Assembly (NCBI RefSeq): GCF_016427605.1
Contig: NZ_JAELXQ010000015.1
Coordinates: 35,085-99,084 of the forward strand
DNA length: 64,000 nucleotides
Direction of reading: 5' to 3'
From: Ochrobactrum sp. Q0168
GTDB taxonomy: Bacteria > Pseudomonadota > Alphaproteobacteria > Rhizobiales > Rhizobiaceae
Below, in pieces: positions 48,302-57,504 of the stretch. The position numbers and the translations under genes are program-made. Each line of letters begins with the position of its first letter. The stretch's first letter is position 1. The notes under the pieces are model-generated. The model had not been told where the DNA came from, did no database searches, and saw only the letters and a program-made list of their open reading frames with translations.

Positions 48302-49866
48302 CAGGCTGCCCCCGCCGCTGCTTCACCGGAAATGCCGCCCATCAGCAGGCCGATCTTTTCAAGGGTCATTTCAGCAACTGGCAAAGGTTCGGAAAGCTGA
48401 CCGTGATTCATGACGGCAATCCGGTCGCTGATTTCAAAGAGCTCATCGAGATCCTGGCTGATAACGAGAACGGCGGAGCCGGAACGCGCCAGATCCACAA
48501 GGGCCTGCCGGATATGGGCTGCGGCGCCGGCATCGACGCCCCATGTCGGCTGGTTGACGACCATGACCGATGGCGAACGGTCGAGTTCGCGACCGATGAT
48601 GAATTTCTGTAAATTGCCGCCGGACAATGCTGATGCCGGCGGGTTTTCTGCGCTTTTGCGCACATCCATGCGCTCGATGATACGCCGGGCGGCGGAATGC
48701 AGCGCGCTTTCGGCAATCAGTTTCAGTGCACCGCCACGCAGAAACGCTTTCGCGTCGGTCTTGTAGCGAGACAGAAACAGATTATCGGTTAGCGGCAGCG
48801 ACGGCACCGCACCGTGGCCGAGCCGCTCTTCCGGCACGAAAGCTGCACCCATCATGCGGCGTTCACTGATGCCGAGCCTGCCCGCATCCCTGCCGCGAAT
48901 GCGCACGGTCGAGGCCGCCGATTGCAGCACTTCACCGGATATCGCCTCGAAGAACTCGCCCTGCCCGTTGCCAGCAACGCCTGCGATACCGACAACTTCG
49001 CCTGCCGCCACCGAAAGCGAGATATTCTTCAACGCCGTGGAGAAGGGGCCGCGTGGCGGCTGCGACAGTGACTGGATTTCAAACAGGGCTTCAGCACGCG
49101 TCGCCGCGGTATTCATCGGGCTGCGCGCCACGACCTTAATGTCGTTGCCAACCATCATGCGGGCGAGCGACGCGGCAGTTTCCTTGCGCGGATCGCAATG
49201 CCCGACCACCTTGCCGTGACGCAACACCGTTGCGCGGTCGCAGAGGCGCTTCACCTCTTCCAGACGGTGGCTGATATAGAGAATGGATTTGCCTTCTGCC
49301 TTCAGCCGTTCGAGTGTTTCAAACAGGCGATCGGCTTCCTGTGGTGTCAGAACCGAGGTCGGTTCATCCAGAATGATCAGGTCCGGTTCCTGCAAAAGAC
49401 AGCGCACGATTTCAATGCGCTGGCGCTCGCCGACCGAAAGGTCGCCGACATGAGCCTGCGGATCAACTGGCAAGCCATAGGTCTTGCCGACTTCACTGGC
49501 TCGCCTCGCCACATTCGATAAGGACAGCGAATGGTCCAGTGAAAGAGCGATGTTTTCAGCGGCAGTCAGCGAATCAAACAGCGAAAAATGCTGGAAAACC
49601 ATACCGATGCCGAGTTTTCTTGCGGCAGCGGGTTCGCCAATGACAACGCTTTGGCCCTTCCAGACGATTTCGCCTTCGAGCGGCTGCAAAGCGCCGAAAA
49701 GCATTTTGACGAAAGTGGACTTTCCAGCGCCATTTTCGCCCAGAAGCGCGTGAATTTCACCCTCGGCAATGGTGAGATCAACCCCATCGCAAGCCCTGAG
49801 CTGCCCAAATACTTTCGTGAGCCGGCGGACATCCAGAAGAGGCCGGTCGGATAAATTGGCTGACAT
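48301..49866 (-). CDS. BMP-type ABC transporter ATPase with two ABC domains
   Basis: 521 residues. Domain 1 is complete: Walker A LLGENGAGKSTFVK, signature DLSVGERQRIEIVRCLL, Walker B LIILDEPTSVLTPQE, H-loop ISHRLEEV. Domain 2 has a degenerate Walker A (IAGVAGNGQGEFFEAI) and signature ALSGGNLQKFIIGREL with NQPTWGVDAGA, as in RbsA/YufO-like proteins. It powers uptake via the two downstream permeases. First gene of the unit. Confidence 0.95.
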   Translation of the reverse strand: MSANLSDRPLLDVRRLTKVFGQLRACDGVDLTIAEGEIHALLGENGAGKSTFVKMLFGALQPLEGEIVWKGQSVVIGEPAAARKLGIGMVFQHFSLFDSLTAAENIALSLDHSLSLSNVARRASEVGKTYGLPVDPQAHVGDLSVGERQRIEIVRCLLQEPDLIILDEPTSVLTPQEADRLFETLERLKAEGKSILYISHRLEEVKRLCDRATVLRHGKVVGHCDPRKETAASLARMMVGNDIKVVARSPMNTAATRAEALFEIQSLSQPPRGPFSTALKNISLSVAAGEVVGIAGVAGNGQGEFFEAISGEVLQSAASTVRIRGRDAGRLGISERRMMGAAFVPEERLGHGAVPSLPLTDNLFLSRYKTDAKAFLRGGALKLIAESALHSAARRIIERMDVRKSAENPPASALSGGNLQKFIIGRELDRSPSVMVVNQPTWGVDAGAAAHIRQALVDLARSGSAVLVISQDLDELFEISDRIAVMNHGQLSEPLPVAEMTLEKIGLLMGGISGEAAAGAA

Positions 49867-50007
49867 TATTCCCCAAATGTATTTTTGAAAGACCTTAGCA
49901 GCAATTTTGCACTTGAAAAGAGCAAAAGAAGGCTCTGCCTAACATATACACACCGGCGATGCGTGCCACCTCGGTCACGCCGCGAAAATAAGGTCAGCCA
50001 AGGGGTA

Positions 50008-50985
50008 TTACGGGAGTAGAATACTCGTTCCTGTGGTCTTGCGCGCTTCCAGTTCTTCATGCGCCTTGCGGGCATCCTTCAGGGCGTAAGTCTGATTGAT
50101 TTCGATTTTCACCGCACCGCTGCCCACAACGTCGAAAAGCTCGGCTGCGGTCTTTTCAAGATCGGAACGCTTGGCGACATAGTTGAACAGCGTGGGGCGG
50201 GTCGCGAAAAGTGAGCCCTTCTGCGCCAGAAGCCCAAGATCAAACGGCGGGATAACGCCAGACGACTGGCCGAAGCAGGCGAACATGCCGAGCGGTTTCA
50301 GGACATCCAGCGAACCCATATAGGTATCACGTCCGACGGAGTCGTAGACGACGTCCACGCCTTCGCCATGGGTCAGCTCACGCACTCTTTCCGCGAAATT
50401 TTCCGTGCGATAATTGATGACATGGTCATAGCCGTGCTTTTTCGCGAGCGCGATCTTGTCTGCCGATCCCGCCGTGCCGATAACCGTTGCGCCAAGATGC
50501 TTGGCCCACTGCCCCGCGATGAGGCCGACGCCGCCAGCCGCGGCATGAAAAAGGATTGTCTGCCCGGCTTCAACGCGGAAGGTACGCCGCAGCAGATATT
50601 GTGCGGTCATGCCCTTGAGCATCATCGAAGCGGCTGTTTTGAGATCAATATTTTCCGGCACGATCACCAAACGGTCGGCAGGCAAAATACGCTCGTCCGC
50701 ATAGGAGCCAGGCGTTGCCACATAGGCTACACGGTCGCCGATTTTCACATTTTCAACGCCTGCGCCAACGGCAATAACGGTGCCCGCGCCTTCATTGCCG
50801 GGTGTGAATGGCATTTGCGCCGCCTTGTAGAGGCCGGTACGGAAATAAACGTCGATGAAATTGAGGCCCACAGCCTCGTGACGAACCTTTGCTTCGCCCG
50901 GCCCCGGCTCACCGAGTTCAATCGGCTCATAGTTCAGAACTTCAGGCCCGCCGGTCTGATGAACGCGAATGGCATTGATCATCAT
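50008..50985 (-). CDS. NADPH:quinone oxidoreductase (zeta-crystallin-like MDR family)
   Basis: 325 residues. MINAIRVHQTGGPEVLNYEP start, GLNFIDVYFRTGLYKAAQMP, then PGNEGAGTVIAVGAGVENVK and the Rossmann motif FHAAAGGVGLIAGQWAKHLG, typical QOR. No zinc ligands, as expected. Start overlaps the pcs stop by two or three bases (ATGATGA), so translation is coupled. Confidence 0.93.
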   Translation of the reverse strand: MMINAIRVHQTGGPEVLNYEPIELGEPGPGEAKVRHEAVGLNFIDVYFRTGLYKAAQMPFTPGNEGAGTVIAVGAGVENVKIGDRVAYVATPGSYADERILPADRLVIVPENIDLKTAASMMLKGMTAQYLLRRTFRVEAGQTILFHAAAGGVGLIAGQWAKHLGATVIGTAGSADKIALAKKHGYDHVINYRTENFAERVRELTHGEGVDVVYDSVGRDTYMGSLDVLKPLGMFACFGQSSGVIPPFDLGLLAQKGSLFATRPTLFNYVAKRSDLEKTAAELFDVVGSGAVKIEINQTYALKDARKAHEELEARKTTGTSILLP

Positions 50986-51788
50986 ACGTCTCCGCTCTTT
51001 TTTGCAGCTGCAGCTTTCTCGGTCTCAATGACGGCGGTCGTGCGCCCAAGGCCAGGGAAAAACTGCATGATTGCGCCAATGAAATAGATATAGAGCCCGG
51101 TGACGGAAATACCCACGCGCACCCACAGCGGCGCATCCAGCGTGTAATAAAGCGCGATTGCCCCGAAGGCGCACCAGAGCAGAAACACCGTGAGATTGAC
51201 GGGACGCAGCCGCACAACGCGCACCGGATGCAGGAAGCAGATCGGCAGGAACGACAGGATCGCCGATGCGACCACAGTGCCGAACGCGACCCATTCTCCC
51301 GGCCTGACGATGAACAGAGTGAAGACCACCATGTTCCACACCACCGGGAAGCCCTTGAAGAAGTTCTCCTTCGTCTTCATGCCCGTATCGGCATAGTAAA
51401 TCGCGCTCGACACGACAATGATCGCGCCCGATATGAAGGATAGGTTCGTTCCCATGAAGCCGCTTTGATACAAGGCAAAGGCGGGGATCAGAACATAGGT
51501 GACGTAATCGATGATGTTATCGAGCAGCTCACCCGACCAGTTGGGCAGAACATATTTGACTTCGAGCTTGCGCGCGATTGGGCCGTCGATACCATCCACG
51601 AATAGCGCCAGACCAAGCCACCACCACATCGCGGTATATCGCCCGTCGCTTGCCGCAACGATCGACAGAAAAGCCAGAAACGACCCCGATGCCGTCAACA
51701 GATGGACGGAAAACGCCTTGGCTTGGGGCGCTGTGACTTTCTTGGCTTTAAGTTTTCCGGTCAGTCTGGTTTTCACGCTGTTCGCCAT
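50982..51788 (-). CDS. pcs: Phosphatidylcholine synthase Pcs
   Basis: 268 residues. CDP-alcohol phosphotransferase motif DGIDGPIARKLEV...GELLDNIIDYV (D-G-x2-A-R-x(n)-G-x3-D-x3-D) in the first third, then six or more membrane segments. FKGFPVVWNMVVFTLFIVRP is typical of Pcs. Makes phosphatidylcholine directly from CDP-diacylglycerol and choline, a pathway common in Rhizobiales and important for envelope composition in Brucella. No clear signals are seen in the 336 bases between this start and the next gene at 52125. Confidence 0.94.
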   Translation of the reverse strand: MANSVKTRLTGKLKAKKVTAPQAKAFSVHLLTASGSFLAFLSIVAASDGRYTAMWWWLGLALFVDGIDGPIARKLEVKYVLPNWSGELLDNIIDYVTYVLIPAFALYQSGFMGTNLSFISGAIIVVSSAIYYADTGMKTKENFFKGFPVVWNMVVFTLFIVRPGEWVAFGTVVASAILSFLPICFLHPVRVVRLRPVNLTVFLLWCAFGAIALYYTLDAPLWVRVGISVTGLYIYFIGAIMQFFPGLGRTTAVIETEKAAAAKKSGDV

Positions 51789-52124
51789 TCCGTTTTGTCG
51801 CCGCGCAATTTCCGCAGAAGATACAGCGATATTATTTCAATCGTACTTTGGACTCATCTGGGGCGTGTACACCAAACAAACTGACGCCCCAACCATTCTG
51901 TTGGATCGTGAAGCGATCTATCCCAGAAAAGCCGTGTTCTTGCTGAAAGCTTTCCCCGAATAAGCTCCAAAGAGCAAGTAAGGCGTGAGGCAAATCAGCC
52001 TTAATTCCACGGAAGAATGGCCTTTGCCTGCATTTCGGTCTAAGTGCTGCTTGAGAACGGCTCGGAAGAATCATCTTCCTATCTGCACTTTTGGCCGACA
52101 CGTCCCGACGAAGGATGAAGCGAA

Positions 52125-53369
52125 ATGAACGATCTGGTTGCGAACAAGCCGATGACTGACATCGTGATCAGCGGCGGCGGCCCGGCCGGGATGATGGCGG
52201 CGCTGGCGCTAGGCGCGAAAGGCTATTGCACCGTTCTTCTCGGCCCCGAAACGGATAAGGGCGACCGCCGTACCACCGCGCTTATGATGCCCGCCATCCG
52301 CTTTCTTGAACAGATTGGCGTCTGGGCATCCATCGCGCCGGAAGCCGCAGCGCTTGCGTCTATGCGCATTGTCGATGCGACGCAGCGCCTTGTCCGCAGC
52401 CCGACAGTCACCTTCCGTGCCGGTGAAATCGGCGAAGAGGCATTCGGCTATAATATTCCAAACGCTGTGCTGAATGCGAAGCTCGCCGAAGCAGTGGCTG
52501 AAAGCGCAAATATCGAGCGCAATACAGCTTCGGCTATCGAATATCGTCCCAACGGCGATCATGTAACGGTTACAGTAACGGGCGGGGATACGCTTCATGC
52601 CCGCCTGTTGGTTGCAGCCGATGGGCGCAATTCCGGTGCACGGGAAGCTGCAGGCATTCGTGCACGGCGCTGGAACTATCCGCAGACCGCTATTGTCTTG
52701 TCATTCGCCCATAGTATCAGCCACGAAAACATCTCAACGGAATTTCACACCGAGCACGGCCCGTTCACGCAGGTTCCGCTGAAAGGCAAGCGCTCGAGCC
52801 TCGTCTGGGTGGTGAACCCTGAACGCGCCGAAACCCTGCTCACGCTGGACGATCAGGCTCTGGCCGCACAGGTTGAAGAAATGATGCAGTCGATGCTCGG
52901 CCAGATCGAAATCGACGTGAGCCCGCAAGGCTGGCCGCTATCCGGTCTGGTGCCAAACGCATTTGCAGCCAAGCGAACTATCCTGATCGGTGAAGCGGCG
53001 CATGTTTTCCCGCCTATCGGCGCGCAAGGTCTCAACCTTGGCACACGCGACGTGGAAACGCTGGTCAAGGCCATCGAAAGCGATCCTGTCGATCCAGGTT
53101 CTGATCGTGTGATCCGCGCTTATGACCGTGCACGCCGCCCCGATATTCTGGCTCGAACCGGCTCGGTCGATGCGCTCAACCGTTCGCTGCTGTCGCCCAT
53201 GCTGCCTGCACAGATCGCACGCGGCGTCGGGCTTGAAATGCTGCGATCCTTTGCGCCGTTGCGGTCATTCTTCATGCGGGAAGGCCTGCGGCCCGGCAGC
53301 GGCTTTGCGCATTTTCTCCCCAAGCTTCCCAAACTGGCAGACCGTCAACGCGACAACGCCAGCAAATAA
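52125..53369 (+). CDS. UbiH/Coq6-type FAD-dependent monooxygenase
   Basis: 414 residues. FAD-binding GxGxxG as VISGGGPAGMMAALALGAKG, the second motif LLVAADGRNSGARE (DG), and the GD-like RTILIGEAAHVFPPIGAQGL NLG block typical of ubiquinone hydroxylases (UbiH/F/L). Likely hydroxylates the ubiquinone ring; which position is not visible. Single gene on the plus strand. Confidence 0.9.
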   Translation: MNDLVANKPMTDIVISGGGPAGMMAALALGAKGYCTVLLGPETDKGDRRTTALMMPAIRFLEQIGVWASIAPEAAALASMRIVDATQRLVRSPTVTFRAGEIGEEAFGYNIPNAVLNAKLAEAVAESANIERNTASAIEYRPNGDHVTVTVTGGDTLHARLLVAADGRNSGAREAAGIRARRWNYPQTAIVLSFAHSISHENISTEFHTEHGPFTQVPLKGKRSSLVWVVNPERAETLLTLDDQALAAQVEEMMQSMLGQIEIDVSPQGWPLSGLVPNAFAAKRTILIGEAAHVFPPIGAQGLNLGTRDVETLVKAIESDPVDPGSDRVIRAYDRARRPDILARTGSVDALNRSLLSPMLPAQIARGVGLEMLRSFAPLRSFFMREGLRPGSGFAHFLPKLPKLADRQRDNASK

Positions 53370-53445
53370 CGCTTCCCTTCAAAAACTTCATGTTTCACGC
53401 CCGCTTTAATTCGGCGGGCGGTGAACTACATAACGTCTCATGGGT

Positions 53446-53778
53446 ATGACACAGATAAAACATGCGAAGTTCCAAATCGGCCAGGTTGTAAAACACCGGC
53501 TGTTCCCGTTCAGAGGCGTTATCTTCGACGTGGACCCCGAATTCGCAAATACGGAAGAATGGTATGAGTCCATACCGGAAGACGCGCGCCCGCAGCGCGA
53601 CCAGCCCTTCTACCACCTCTTCGCGGAAAATGCGGAATCGGAATATGTGGCGTATGTGTCCGAGCAGAATTTGCTGCCAGACGTCAGTGGCGAGCCTTTG
53701 CGTCATCCGCAGATCGATGAAATTTTCGACCGTCTCGATAATGGAAGCTATCGCGTGAAATCACAGCATTCCAATTAA
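53446..53778 (+). CDS. hspQ: Heat shock protein HspQ (hemimethylated-DNA-binding fold)
   Basis: 110 residues from ATG 53446; an ATG two codons earlier (53440) is also possible and neither has a strong ribosome site. AKFQIGQVVKHRLFPFRGVI, then FDVDPEFANTEEWYES and QPFYHLFAENAESEYVAYVS, then EQNLLPD is the HspQ/YccV pattern. In E. coli HspQ is a specificity factor for Lon protease. Confidence 0.92.
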   Translation: MTQIKHAKFQIGQVVKHRLFPFRGVIFDVDPEFANTEEWYESIPEDARPQRDQPFYHLFAENAESEYVAYVSEQNLLPDVSGEPLRHPQIDEIFDRLDNGSYRVKSQHSN

Positions 53779-53807
53779 ATCAGCTGTATTTGTTAAAGTG
53801 ATGAATC

Positions 53808-53837
53808 AAAAAAGGGCGCCAAAAGCGCCCTTTTGTC
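53808..53837. terminator. Bidirectional terminator
   Basis: AAAAGGGCGC-caaaa-GCGCCCTTTT between convergent hspQ and the IalB-like gene. Confidence 0.88.
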
Positions 53838-53856
53838 ATTGCCTTGATTCTACCGA

Positions 53857-54474
53857 TTAGTTGGCAGCACCCTTGGCCTTGTCCTGCTCGGCCTTCATCT
53901 TGGCTTCAAAATCCTTTTGCTTCTTCTGGACAGCGTCCTGAAGTTCCTTCTGGCGGTCTTCCAGTTCCGACTGCTTCAGAGCGGGGCCGGTGAGAGCCTG
54001 TGAGAAGCCGGTGAGAGCGACCGGGATCGGGTTCGGCTTGTTCTGATAGTTGACCGAGGTCAGCGTCAGCTTGCTGCCCTTCTGAAGAGCCTTGATCAGA
54101 TCGTCGTTCAACGGCGCTTCAGCGATGCAGCGATCCGGGAAGCAGATGCCATATTCAAGCTTTACCGCTTTGTTGTTGTCGATCTGCATGCCAACGCCAG
54201 CCGGAATCAGGCGGCCAATCGGCACGGTGACCTGGAAGATCTTGCGATTGATCTTGCCCTTGATCTCGATGAGGTTAACAGCCGTCAGCAACTGGCCGGA
54301 ATCGGCAGTGATAATGTTCTGCGTATTGCAGATGTCGTTATCTTCCTGCTTCGAGCAGACCTTGAACCAACCCTGCGGCGGCTGTTGCGCCGATGCAGGC
54401 ATCGTTGCGGAGGCAAGCAAGGCGAACGCGCCAGCGATGGCCGATGTGGCTGCGATTGTCTTCGTGCTGGACAT
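53857..54474 (-). CDS. IalB-family periplasmic protein
   Basis: 205 residues from ATG 54474 (ATG 54480 also open). Signal peptide TIAATSAIAGAFALLASATM-PASAQ. IalB-family body: PPQGWFKVCSKQEDNDICNT, then ITADSGQLLTAVNLIEIKGK and RLIPAGVGMQIDN, EYGICFPDRCIAEAPLNDDL with two cysteine pairs. The last 45 residues form a charged helix (LEDRQKELQDAVQKKQKDFE). Linked to invasion in Bartonella by name; role here unknown. The 336 bases upstream to 54817 show only weak promoter-like A/T-rich sequence. Confidence 0.88.
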   Translation of the reverse strand: MSSTKTIAATSAIAGAFALLASATMPASAQQPPQGWFKVCSKQEDNDICNTQNIITADSGQLLTAVNLIEIKGKINRKIFQVTVPIGRLIPAGVGMQIDNNKAVKLEYGICFPDRCIAEAPLNDDLIKALQKGSKLTLTSVNYQNKPNPIPVALTGFSQALTGPALKQSELEDRQKELQDAVQKKQKDFEAKMKAEQDKAKGAAN

Positions 54475-54816
54475 GATCAACAGGTTCCTTTCAACGCTCT
54501 GATCTTTAGTTCCCGTATTCTGGCTTAGTCAGCGATAGACCGTCACTGGTTTGAAAATGCGGCAACAGCGTGACCTTTAGGACTCTTCAATCCTATTCCG
54601 GGGCGGTGTTACAACGACTACGAACGCGAATCCAGACCAGTTTCCGTTTGGAATGCTCCGAATCTCGTAAAATCACCATTTTCATTTGTACTGTCACGTT
54701 GGGAACACGCCCAAAATGCTCTTATATTGTACGATCATGATAATTTCGCCTAACGAATCAATGCTATTTCGTATTTCCTTAAAAACAAGCACATCACGCT
54801 TACTTACAATGGACGA

Positions 54817-56709
54817 ATGAAGTTGAACGGATTGATCGCTCTTTTGCGCAGAAAGTTCCTGCCGGCAATTTCGAAGGCACCGAAATTGGGAGGGCTGGCA
54901 GCTATTGCCGTTTTGACGGCGGGAATCGCCGCGAGCATGGCGCAGGCCGAAACAGCAACAACGCCTGATTATGCCCTTTCCATGCATGGCGACGTCGCGC
55001 TTCCTGCCGACTTCACGCATTTTCCCTATGCCAATCCCGATGCGCCCAAAGGCGGCAAGCTGACCATGGGCGTTGTCGGCACGTTCGACAGTCTCAACCC
55101 CTTTGTGCTGAAAAGCATGCGCACGACGGCGCGAGGCTTGTTCAGCGACGGCGAGTTTGGCAACCTCGTCTTCGAGACATTGATGCAGCGCTCACGCGGC
55201 GAACCATTCACACTCTACCCGCTACTCGCGGAAAAAGTCGCTATAGACCCCGATCGAAACTGGGTGGAGTTCACGCTGAACCCCAAGGCCAAATGGTCGG
55301 ACGGACAGCCGGTGACGGTGGATGACATCATTTTCACCTACCAGATTCTTACCGAAAAAGGCCGCCCCCCCTTCAACAACCGCATGAGTCGGATCGACAA
55401 AATCGAGAAAACTGGCGAACGCTCGGTGCGTTTCATGTTCAACGACAAGTCCGATCGCGAGTTTCCGATGCTCATCGCCTCGGTCATGCCGGTTCTTCCG
55501 AAACACGCAACCGACCCGGCGACCTTCGGCAATTCGACACTGAAGCCGCCAATCGGCAGCGGCCCCTATCTGGTGTCCGGCGTGCAGCCCGGGCAGCGCA
55601 TCATCTACAAGCGCAATCCGGATTATTGGGGGAAGGATATTCCCTCCAAGCGCGGCACGGACAATTTCGATACGCTGACGATTGAATATTATCGCAACGA
55701 AACCTCCCTGTTTGAATCCTTCAAAAAGGGCCTGCTCGACGTCTTCATTGAAGGAAATCCCACACGATGGGAAAAATCCTATGATTTTCCAGCCGTACAG
55801 CAAGGCAAGGTCATCAAGGAAAGGTTCGAAAAGGGCACACCCGCAAACATGCTGGGTTTTGTCTTCAACACGCGTCGCCCGATCTTCGCCGACCGCCGCG
55901 TACGGCAGGCGCTGGGATTGCTGTTCGACTTCGAATGGGCGAACCGCAATTTGTTTGCAGGCCAGTACAAGCGCACCCAGAGCTTCTGGGAGGGCTCGGA
56001 CCTTTCCTCAGTGGGCAAGCCTGCTGATGCGCGTGAAAAGGAACTTTTGGCCCCCTATCCCGATGCAGTGCGTGAAGACGTGATGAATGGCACATGGCAT
56101 GTGCCCGTTACCGATGGAACCGGTCATGACCGCGCGCCTGCTAAACAGGCTTATGATCTTCTGATGGAGGCCGGGTTTCAGTTCCACAACGGGCTTGCCG
56201 TCGATTCCTCCGGCAAGCCGCTGGAGTTCGAGATCATGACGCGCTCGGCAGATGAAGAGAAAATCGGGCTTGCCTACAAGCGTAATCTCGCCCGCCTCGG
56301 CATCACGGTGGAAATCCGCACAGCCGACGACGCACAGTATCAGCAACGGCTCCAGACCTTTGATTACGACATGATCCTGGGCGCTCTTTCCAGTTCGCTG
56401 TCGCCCGGCAATGAGCAGTGGATGCGCTGGGGTAAAGCCTCGCGCGATGCGCAGGGCAGCTTCAACTATGCAGGGGTGGCCGATCCGGCGGTCGATGCGA
56501 TGATCGACGCACTGCTCGCAGCGCGCAGCCGCGCCGATTTCGTTAGCGCCGTGCGCGCGCTTGATCGGGTGCTGCTGTCGGGCGACTACTACATTCCCCT
56601 CTACCATCTGCCTTACCAGTGGGTTGCACGCTGGGACCGGATCGAACATCCAACCAAAACAGCGCTTTACGGCTATCAGTTGCCAACCTGGTGGCGGGGC
56701 CAGCCTTGA
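54817..56709 (+). CDS. yejA: YejA-like oligopeptide-binding protein
   Basis: 630 residues. Signal peptide LGGLAAIAVLTAGIAASMAQ-A. Family 5 solute-binding fold: YALSMHGDVALPADFTHFPY, then PDAPKGGKLTMGVVGTFDSL, NPFVLKS, FTLNPKAKWSDGQPVTVDDI and the late YYIPLYHLPYQWVARWDRIE. This size and start are characteristic of YejA-type proteins. Permease and ATPase genes are not adjacent here, so it works with a transporter elsewhere or alone. Confidence 0.9.
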   Translation: MKLNGLIALLRRKFLPAISKAPKLGGLAAIAVLTAGIAASMAQAETATTPDYALSMHGDVALPADFTHFPYANPDAPKGGKLTMGVVGTFDSLNPFVLKSMRTTARGLFSDGEFGNLVFETLMQRSRGEPFTLYPLLAEKVAIDPDRNWVEFTLNPKAKWSDGQPVTVDDIIFTYQILTEKGRPPFNNRMSRIDKIEKTGERSVRFMFNDKSDREFPMLIASVMPVLPKHATDPATFGNSTLKPPIGSGPYLVSGVQPGQRIIYKRNPDYWGKDIPSKRGTDNFDTLTIEYYRNETSLFESFKKGLLDVFIEGNPTRWEKSYDFPAVQQGKVIKERFEKGTPANMLGFVFNTRRPIFADRRVRQALGLLFDFEWANRNLFAGQYKRTQSFWEGSDLSSVGKPADAREKELLAPYPDAVREDVMNGTWHVPVTDGTGHDRAPAKQAYDLLMEAGFQFHNGLAVDSSGKPLEFEIMTRSADEEKIGLAYKRNLARLGITVEIRTADDAQYQQRLQTFDYDMILGALSSSLSPGNEQWMRWGKASRDAQGSFNYAGVADPAVDAMIDALLAARSRADFVSAVRALDRVLLSGDYYIPLYHLPYQWVARWDRIEHPTKTALYGYQLPTWWRGQP

Positions 56710-56811
56710 GTTCTCTTTGATAAAACTGTAATTCGCCCTAAATCCACTTCCTGTAATCTGCGATATCAATGCGGGAGGCACAGCCTCCCGCAACCACACG
56801 GAGCATCCCGC

Positions 56812-57486
56812 ATGAGTGAAAAGAAAATCACCATCGACGTTGTGTCCGATGTTGTCTGCCCGTGGTGCTTTCTCGGGCGCAAGCGGCTTGAAAATGCGCT
56901 CGCCATGCTGCCCGATGTGGACGCAGAAATTCGCTGGCGTCCGTTTCAGCTTGATCCGACGCTGCCGCCGCAAGGCAAGGACCGCGGGACCTATATGCGC
57001 GAAAAATTTGGCAACAGCTCGAAGATCGATGACGTTCATAAGCAACTGAATGAACTCGGCGAAGAAAACGGTATCGTCTTTGATTTCGAGGCGATCACCC
57101 GCGCGCCCAACACGCTCGACGCGCACCGCGTCATTCACTGGGCGGCACAGGCCGCTCCGGATACGCAGAACAAGCTCGTCGGCACTCTGTTCTCGCTTTA
57201 TTTCGAACAGGGACAGGATATTGGCGACCATGAAGTGCTGGTCGATGCCGCGGCAAGCGTTGGTATGGATGCAGCCGTTGTCGCGCGTCTTCTAGAAAGC
57301 GATGCCGACAAGGCAACGATCCGCGAGGAAATCGACACTGCCAACCGCATCGGCGTGCGCGGCGTTCCCTGCTTCATTATCGATCAGAAATATGCAGTCA
57401 TGGGCGCACAGACCGCCGATGTTCTGGCCGATGCCATCCGCCAGACGGCGGAAGGCTTCGAGCCGGGGATTTCCGAAGATCGCTAA
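56812..57486 (+). CDS. DsbA-family FrnE-like oxidoreductase
   Basis: 224 residues, no signal peptide so cytoplasmic. Thioredoxin-fold active site CPWC (16-19) in DVVCPWCFLGRKRL; RWRPFQLDPTLPPQGKDRGT and the cis-Pro loop GVRGVPCFIIDQKYAVMGAQ fit FrnE. Acts on disulfides or glutathione adducts. Convergent with mfd. Confidence 0.93.
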   Translation: MSEKKITIDVVSDVVCPWCFLGRKRLENALAMLPDVDAEIRWRPFQLDPTLPPQGKDRGTYMREKFGNSSKIDDVHKQLNELGEENGIVFDFEAITRAPNTLDAHRVIHWAAQAAPDTQNKLVGTLFSLYFEQGQDIGDHEVLVDAAASVGMDAAVVARLLESDADKATIREEIDTANRIGVRGVPCFIIDQKYAVMGAQTADVLADAIRQTAEGFEPGISEDR

Positions 57487-57504
57487 AAGAAATGACGCGG
57501 CGGG